DNA of 64,000 nucleotides from Phycisphaerales bacterium (GTDB lineage Bacteria; Planctomycetota; Phycisphaerae; Phycisphaerales; UBA1924), in NCBI GenBank assembly GCA_030149165.1, contig JASBRY010000001.1, positions 62,001-126,000 on the forward strand, read 5' to 3'. The translations under genes were made by a program, and so were the position numbers. The notes beneath the pieces are model-generated. The model saw only the letters and a list, made by a program, of their open reading frames with translations, was not told the DNA's origin and searched no databases. Shown one piece after another: positions 62,558 through 64,000 of this stretch; positions within the stretch are counted from its first letter, which is position 1, and each line of letters opens with the position of its first letter.

Positions 62558-63523
62558 TCACGAAGAATACACGGGCACCGCGAATCGATGCACAAAGTCC
62601 ACCCCCTTCGCCTCGCCGCGCACCTCCAGATCCCAGTATTGAGCGGGACGCGCCGAAGCCCGCGTGTCCTGAGCATCCTCAGGAATCAGAAACACCACAG
62701 GGAGTTCCCCTTGTCCCGATCCACCCCCGATCTGCGTCTTCACATCCTCGATCACCCACTGATCCGTCGCGATACCTCGGCATCGAACCTTGCTCTTCTG
62801 CTTCCCAGATGACGAAGGTACGCGCTCATACCGCTCAACCACATGCCGGAGCGTGATCGTCACACGATCCAGCGCCCCGAACCCACGAGGACACAGCACG
62901 CGTCCATTGAGCATCTCACCAGCACGGATCGGCATCGTCTCATACACCACCCTCGGCGTCCCGTACCGAAACGCCGCGAGCACCTGCTTCACAAATACCC
63001 ACCCAAACAACAAAAAACACAAATACATCACGCCGCTCATAAACCAAAGAAACATCCCTACGAACCCGCCGGGGCCAGTCATCGAGACCCAAGTAGAAAC
63101 CATCGTGAAGCACACCACGATCAGCATCCCAAGCATCGACATCACCCACCACCCCGACTCACGGCTCTTCATCCCAGGCTTCCCCATCGCCGACGACCAC
63201 ACATAATCCGCACGCCAAGCATCCTCAGGATGCAGCATCGCATCACGCGCCGATCGACGCGCAATGACCAGATCAACAACCCCATACACAGCGAGCATCA
63301 GCCCACCAATCCCAAACACCAACGCCGCGGCCCAAAGCACCCAATCCGGCGCGTGCTTCGTCCCACCAACAACCCCAAGCACCGCAAGACCGATATACAC
63401 ACTCACCCCGATCGTGAGCGCACCAAATAAAATCGCAGACCACCCACCGATGGTCGTTCGACTCAATGTTGTGTAGTTCGGGAGTTCGCCTTCAACACCC
63501 ACTGGTGCCGTGCTCTGACTCAT
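62558..63523 (-). CDS. Hypothetical membrane protein with DUF3592-like beta domain
   Basis: A 321-residue membrane protein. Four membrane helices are visible: GWSAILFGALTIGVSVYIGLAVLG, DWVLWAAALVFGIGGLMLAVYGVVDL, then after a charged loop WWVMSMLGMLIVVCFTMVSTW and FVGMFLWFMSGVMYLCFLLFGWVFV. A C-terminal soluble beta domain of about 130 residues (NGRVLCPRGFGALDRVTITLRHVVERY, IATDQWVIEDVK, LPVVFLIPEDAQD) resembles DUF3592-type proteins, where a beta-sandwich follows two helical pairs. Function unknown. ATG 63523 was chosen over an upstream start at 63541. Confidence 0.6.
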   Translation of the reverse strand: MSQSTAPVGVEGELPNYTTLSRTTIGGWSAILFGALTIGVSVYIGLAVLGVVGGTKHAPDWVLWAAALVFGIGGLMLAVYGVVDLVIARRSARDAMLHPEDAWRADYVWSSAMGKPGMKSRESGWWVMSMLGMLIVVCFTMVSTWVSMTGPGGFVGMFLWFMSGVMYLCFLLFGWVFVKQVLAAFRYGTPRVVYETMPIRAGEMLNGRVLCPRGFGALDRVTITLRHVVERYERVPSSSGKQKSKVRCRGIATDQWVIEDVKTQIGGGSGQGELPVVFLIPEDAQDTRASARPAQYWDLEVRGEAKGVDFVHRFAVPVYSS

Positions 63524-63562
63524 ACGCGCGCGGATATACATGCAAGCAGTGTACCGCTTCGT

Positions 63563-64000
63563 TTATCGCCTTGGATTCCGCGCCGTTCCCTTCGCGTGCG
63601 GATTCCCCACCACCCTCGGCCCACGAATCCCAGAAGGCTTCACATTTGACGGTGCCACCTCATCACCGCTCTCATCGGACGCGATCTGATCATCTCCAGA
63701 TTCATTCACTTCCGATGCCCCGCGATGACCATGCCCGTGCGCAAACCCCGGATCGCCCGGCAGCTCACCCTCGTACGAAGGATCCGCCATATCCACGCGA
63801 GCAAAGAGCAAACGCCCCGCCGCCGTCTGCATCGAACTGGTGATCACGAGATCCTTGGTCTCGCCGATGAATGGATGCCCGTCCTCCGCGACCACCATCG
63901 TGCCGTCTTCGAGATACCCCACCGCTTGACCCTGCTGCTCGCCCGGCTTGATCAGATCCACACGGATCAGCTTCCCAGGAATAACCGTCGGCTTGAGCGC
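63563..64000 (-). CDS. PIN/TRAM-domain protein, C-terminal part (5' end outside window)
   Basis: The last 145 residues of a gene that continues past the right window edge. They contain a TRAM domain: PGKLIRVDLIKPGEQQGQAVGYLEDGTMVVAEDGHPFIGETKDLVI then SSMQTAAGRLLFARV, the arrangement found at the end of YacL-type PIN/TRAM proteins (putative membrane-bound RNases). The PIN nuclease residues and N-terminal membrane helices lie outside the window. Instead of ending at the TRAM domain as usual, it has a polar tail of about 75 residues (GHGHRGASEVNESGDDQIAS) with a basic end (GTARNPRR). Confidence 0.85.
   Translation of the reverse strand, partial: ALKPTVIPGKLIRVDLIKPGEQQGQAVGYLEDGTMVVAEDGHPFIGETKDLVITSSMQTAAGRLLFARVDMADPSYEGELPGDPGFAHGHGHRGASEVNESGDDQIASDESGDEVAPSNVKPSGIRGPRVVGNPHAKGTARNPRR

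Noticed and set aside
3..64000. CRISPR arrays, insertion sequences and ribosomal RNA
   Set aside because: No regularly spaced repeats, transposase-like proteins, or rRNA-like conserved stretches were noticed.

Overview
The window looks like chromosomal DNA of a marine planctomycete of the class Phycisphaerae. The signs are: several secreted proteins ending in a P-x-P-S / ALLGLGG / RRRR tail (a PEP-CTERM-like sorting signal); three secreted proteins with the dockerin-like EF-hand pairs (NFLDVSAFL, two of them ending GCP) typical of Phycisphaerales; a PPi-type phosphofructokinase; dense gene packing with many 1-11 bp overlaps; and moderately high GC punctuated by a few AT-rich genes. No tRNA, rRNA, insertion sequence or CRISPR array was seen. 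The assignment rests on protein style alone.

Layout. 0-9 kb: housekeeping genes (radA tail, thioesterase, trmB, a heavy-metal P-type ATPase, gpsA, a CCA-adding/poly(A) polymerase-type nucleotidyltransferase, an M3 peptidase). 9-15.7 kb: secreted and surface proteins (two PEP-CTERM-like proteins, a Tat-exported PhoX-like protein, an FG-GAP/dockerin protein), a GNAT enzyme, an AhpD-like protein and two lipoproteins. 15.7-20 kb: the queuosine/7-deazaguanine genes queE-queC (ATGA overlap) and queD, interrupted by a membrane protein and an HtrA protease. 20-30 kb: a lipoprotein joining a tyrosine-phosphatase-like domain to a C-terminal haem motif, a pseudopilin, mgtE, a TlpA-like thioredoxin, ribBA with a degenerate GTP cyclohydrolase half, pfp and others. 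30-35.2 kb: two exported amidohydrolase-family proteins with a small AT-rich immunity-like gene between them.

35.7-40.8 kb is the most unusual region: a minus-strand operon encoding an SPP1 gp6-like portal, a coiled-coil scaffold candidate, a DUF5309/SU10-type major capsid protein, three small head-completion/adaptor candidates and a small holin-like membrane protein, with no terminase, tail, integrase or replication genes and ordinary chromosomal genes on both sides. It is either a minimal prophage remnant or a domesticated capsid (gene-transfer-agent-like or encapsulating) system.

41-48 kb holds a phosphohexomutase, a pterin synthase of the PTPS-III type, a remarkable 162-residue protein made almost only of F, N, W, G, Q, S, P and T, a large M16 peptidase homologue lacking its zinc motif, and rsmD. 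48-64 kb carries a LuxR-type regulator, a group II PLP decarboxylase, two more dockerin-bearing secreted proteins, rsgA, a glycine C-acetyltransferase-type enzyme, dodecin, a PEP-CTERM-like protein, a SulP transporter and the end of a PIN/TRAM protein. All domain calls come from reading motifs by eye; no database search was run.
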